Below are positions 62,509 to 64,000 of a DNA stretch of 64,000 nucleotides, piece after piece. The stretch comes from Listeria seeligeri serovar 1/2b str. SLCC3954 (GTDB taxonomy: Bacteria > Bacillota > Bacilli > Lactobacillales > Listeriaceae). Every line of letters starts with the position of its first letter. The stretch's first letter is position 1. The notes under the pieces are model-generated. The model saw nothing but the letters and a program-made list of their open reading frames with translations. It made no database searches and had not been told where the DNA came from. The position numbers and the translations under genes were made by a program. The DNA lies in NCBI RefSeq assembly GCF_000027145.1, contig NC_013891.1:1302001-1366000 (forward strand), read 5' to 3'.

Positions 62509-63777
62509 CTATTCGAATATGTCACTAATGATTTTGCCATCTGTGTTTGGAAACTTCAGTCCAAGAATTTTGGCGAAGGTAGGTGCTTCATCAATTAATT
62601 TAGCATGAGCAATATTTTCACCGGTTTTGATGCCAGGACCATTAAAAATCAAGGTAGTCTGGTAATTTTCTTTTTTAGGAGAATAACCGTGGACTGCTTT
62701 GTAATAACCCGGTTTACCAAGCATATCCTCTGTAACTTCCTCATGTAGCGGGCCATTTAAATCATCCATAAAATAGTAACCAACTTCCCCTTCTAACATT
62801 AATGTAGCGTCTGTATCTGCTCCGAGCCGGGAAATTTCTTCATTCGTAATAATGGCTTCAATTCCCTTAACAGTATAAAGTAATTTCGTGATTTCTGGAA
62901 TAAGTTTTTCTACCTTCGTATAAATATAACAAGAGCCATCACAGCTTTTTGCATATACTTGCCAGTCAGTGATGCTATTATCGGTCGCTTGAATCCACCC
63001 TTTTCCAGTAAAAAGGACATTTAAACGAATGGCGTGAGTTACATCTAGTTGATAATGATCGCCGAGAACAGCAAAAACTGTATTTTCATAAATACCTGCT
63101 TCTTTTGTAGCTTGAATGATTTGACCGAGCCGTTTATCATGGCGTTTTAGAGCCGCTTTTGCCTCGACTGAATTTACACCATGAGCATGGCGCATACTGT
63201 CCATGTCTACTAAATGCGTTAAAAGTAAATCAGGTTTTTTTGTTTTAATTGTATCAACCACACTCGCCGTTAAAAAAGCATCCAAAGCTGGCTGATTAAT
63301 TCCATTTCGAAGGTGCCCAAATTTCCGGTTCATATCAACTAAAAAAAATGGCGAACTGCCGTTTAAAGAAACCATCATTTGCGTTAGCCAAAAGCGATTT
63401 GGGAAAATTTCAGCGATATTATAGTCAATCCCACTTTTAGCAGCTACTGGCCACAAAAAAGCAGCCGTGGTCATTCCTGCCTCTTTAGCTAAATCATATA
63501 ATGTAGGAACTTGAATGGCTTTTTTGTACCAATACCAGTCTGGTGAATCTTTCGCGGGTTGGATTTTCGTATTATTGACAATTCCGTGTGTTTTTGGATA
63601 ATGACCTGTAATAATCGTTGTGTGTGCTGGATATGTAAGTGATGGGTAAATCGTTTCTACTTCTTCAATATGTGTTCCGTTTTGAATCAATTCACGGAGT
63701 ACTGGTAGTTCACTAGTATCTTTTAAATCAAGCGCCCCTAAAGCATCTAATGAAATAACAAAAAGATGTTTTTTCAC
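62509..63777 (-). CDS. Type I phosphodiesterase / nucleotide pyrophosphatase family protein
   Basis: 422 residues, GTG start behind GGGGAGAAATATA. Alkaline-phosphatase superfamily fold: ISLDALGALD near 9-18 (first metal Asp), nucleophile Thr in YPSLTYPAHTTIITGHYPKTHG near 44-65, HLVDMDSMRHAHG near 187-199 and VLGDHYQLDVTH near 234-245, with a late His in KAVHGYSPK near 363. No signal peptide, so probably cytosolic. Related enzymes split nucleotide or lipid phosphodiesters; the substrate is unknown. Confidence 0.85.
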   Translation of the reverse strand: MKKHLFVISLDALGALDLKDTSELPVLRELIQNGTHIEEVETIYPSLTYPAHTTIITGHYPKTHGIVNNTKIQPAKDSPDWYWYKKAIQVPTLYDLAKEAGMTTAAFLWPVAAKSGIDYNIAEIFPNRFWLTQMMVSLNGSSPFFLVDMNRKFGHLRNGINQPALDAFLTASVVDTIKTKKPDLLLTHLVDMDSMRHAHGVNSVEAKAALKRHDKRLGQIIQATKEAGIYENTVFAVLGDHYQLDVTHAIRLNVLFTGKGWIQATDNSITDWQVYAKSCDGSCYIYTKVEKLIPEITKLLYTVKGIEAIITNEEISRLGADTDATLMLEGEVGYYFMDDLNGPLHEEVTEDMLGKPGYYKAVHGYSPKKENYQTTLIFNGPGIKTGENIAHAKLIDEAPTFAKILGLKFPNTDGKIISDIFE

Positions 63778-63794
63778 TATATTTCTCCCCTTTC

Positions 63795-63833
63795 AAAAAA
63801 ACAGGGATTTTCCAACAAATGTGGAAGAACCCC
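63795..63833 (-). terminator. Terminator of the AI-2E transporter gene
   Basis: Minus strand GGGGTT(C)TTCCA / TGGAAAATCCC (one bulge) then a run of T. Confidence 0.65.
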
Positions 63834-63841
63834 CGTGCGCA

Positions 63842-64000
63842 TTAAGTATGACTGTTGTTGTTTGGCTGTTCTATTTCTTCTTGCCCGGTAACGCCAAGAA
63901 CGTCTAAGAAGAACATGACGACTGGAATACCAACGATTAATCCCCAAATCCCGAAGAAATGCTCTCCGAAAATCAAGATGATAAAAGTATAAAAAACCGG
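63842..64000 (-). CDS. AI-2E-family transporter, C-terminal end only
   Basis: 52 codons are visible up to the stop at 63842-63844; the gene continues beyond the window. The peptide FGEHFFGIWGLIVGIPVVMF is the typical last membrane segment of AI-2E/PerM-type transporters, followed by a polar tail (QEEIEQPNNNSHT). Substrate unknown. Confidence 0.8.
   Translation of the reverse strand, partial: PVFYTFIILIFGEHFFGIWGLIVGIPVVMFFLDVLGVTGQEEIEQPNNNSHT

Overview
The window is a piece of Listeria chromosome (low-GC Firmicute, Listeria sensu stricto, close to L. monocytogenes/innocua). Reasons: the gene order ptb-buk-lpd-bkd / SbrA-Prli42 / gnd / lisRK / yidC / fni / tcsA-nup / ymf cluster / recA / rny / mutSL / glpP / pflB-pflA / ladR-mdrL / mvaC-mvaS matches that genus as I remember it. 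A sigma-B promoter, the 70-nt SbrA RNA and the 31-aa Prli42 miniprotein lie at the expected place. The sporulation genes found in this neighbourhood in Bacillus are missing. The exact species cannot be fixed from the sequence alone.

Layout. 1-6645: branched-chain 2-oxoacid dehydrogenase operon (ptb cut by the window edge, buk, E3, E1alpha, E1beta, E2). 6646-7009: SbrA small RNA on + and prli42 on -, facing each other. 7010-16143: M20 peptidase, gnd, lisRK, a second YidC insertase with a small membrane partner, acylphosphatase, DUF1033 protein, type 2 IPP isomerase, tRNA hydroxylation protein TrhO. 16396-20620: YitT protein, FtsK/SpoIIIE, ProC/ComER-like protein. 20970-26004: BMP lipoprotein TcsA and a nucleoside-type ABC importer, separated by a long regulatory leader. 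26122-42530: conserved housekeeping block (M16 pair, YmfI, RodZ-like, pgsA, cinA, recA, rny, GNAT, ymdB, ricA, mutS, mutL, glpP). 42531-46007: pyruvate formate-lyase and its activase behind CcpA/Rex-like sites. 46043-47936: LadR repressor and MdrL efflux pump with a palindromic operator. 48069-48862: DUF2975 membrane protein plus Cro-like regulator.

48863-57701 is the accessory part. It holds a DUF4926 putative immunity protein, broken C-terminal ends of what look like polymorphic-toxin domains, a second small immunity-like ORF, a SMUG2-type DNA glycosylase, several gene scraps, and a 2026-residue wall-anchored adhesin with seven Ig-like repeats and the unusual sorting motif MPETG. 58062-64000 returns to core genes: thiolase and HMG-CoA synthase (start of the mevalonate pathway that Fni finishes), a VanZ-like protein, a UMF1-family transporter, a type I phosphodiesterase and the end of an AI-2E-family transporter.

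How it fits together: the E2 operon makes branched acyl-CoA primers for anteiso fatty acids and can recover ATP via Ptb/Buk. SbrA and Prli42 tie this site to the general stress response (sigma-B and stressosome). Rny, YmdB and RicA form an RNA-turnover neighbourhood, and recA/mutS/mutL a DNA-repair one. The most unusual part is the decayed toxin/immunity region beside the large adhesin. No rRNA, tRNA, CRISPR array, prophage or intact insertion sequence was seen.
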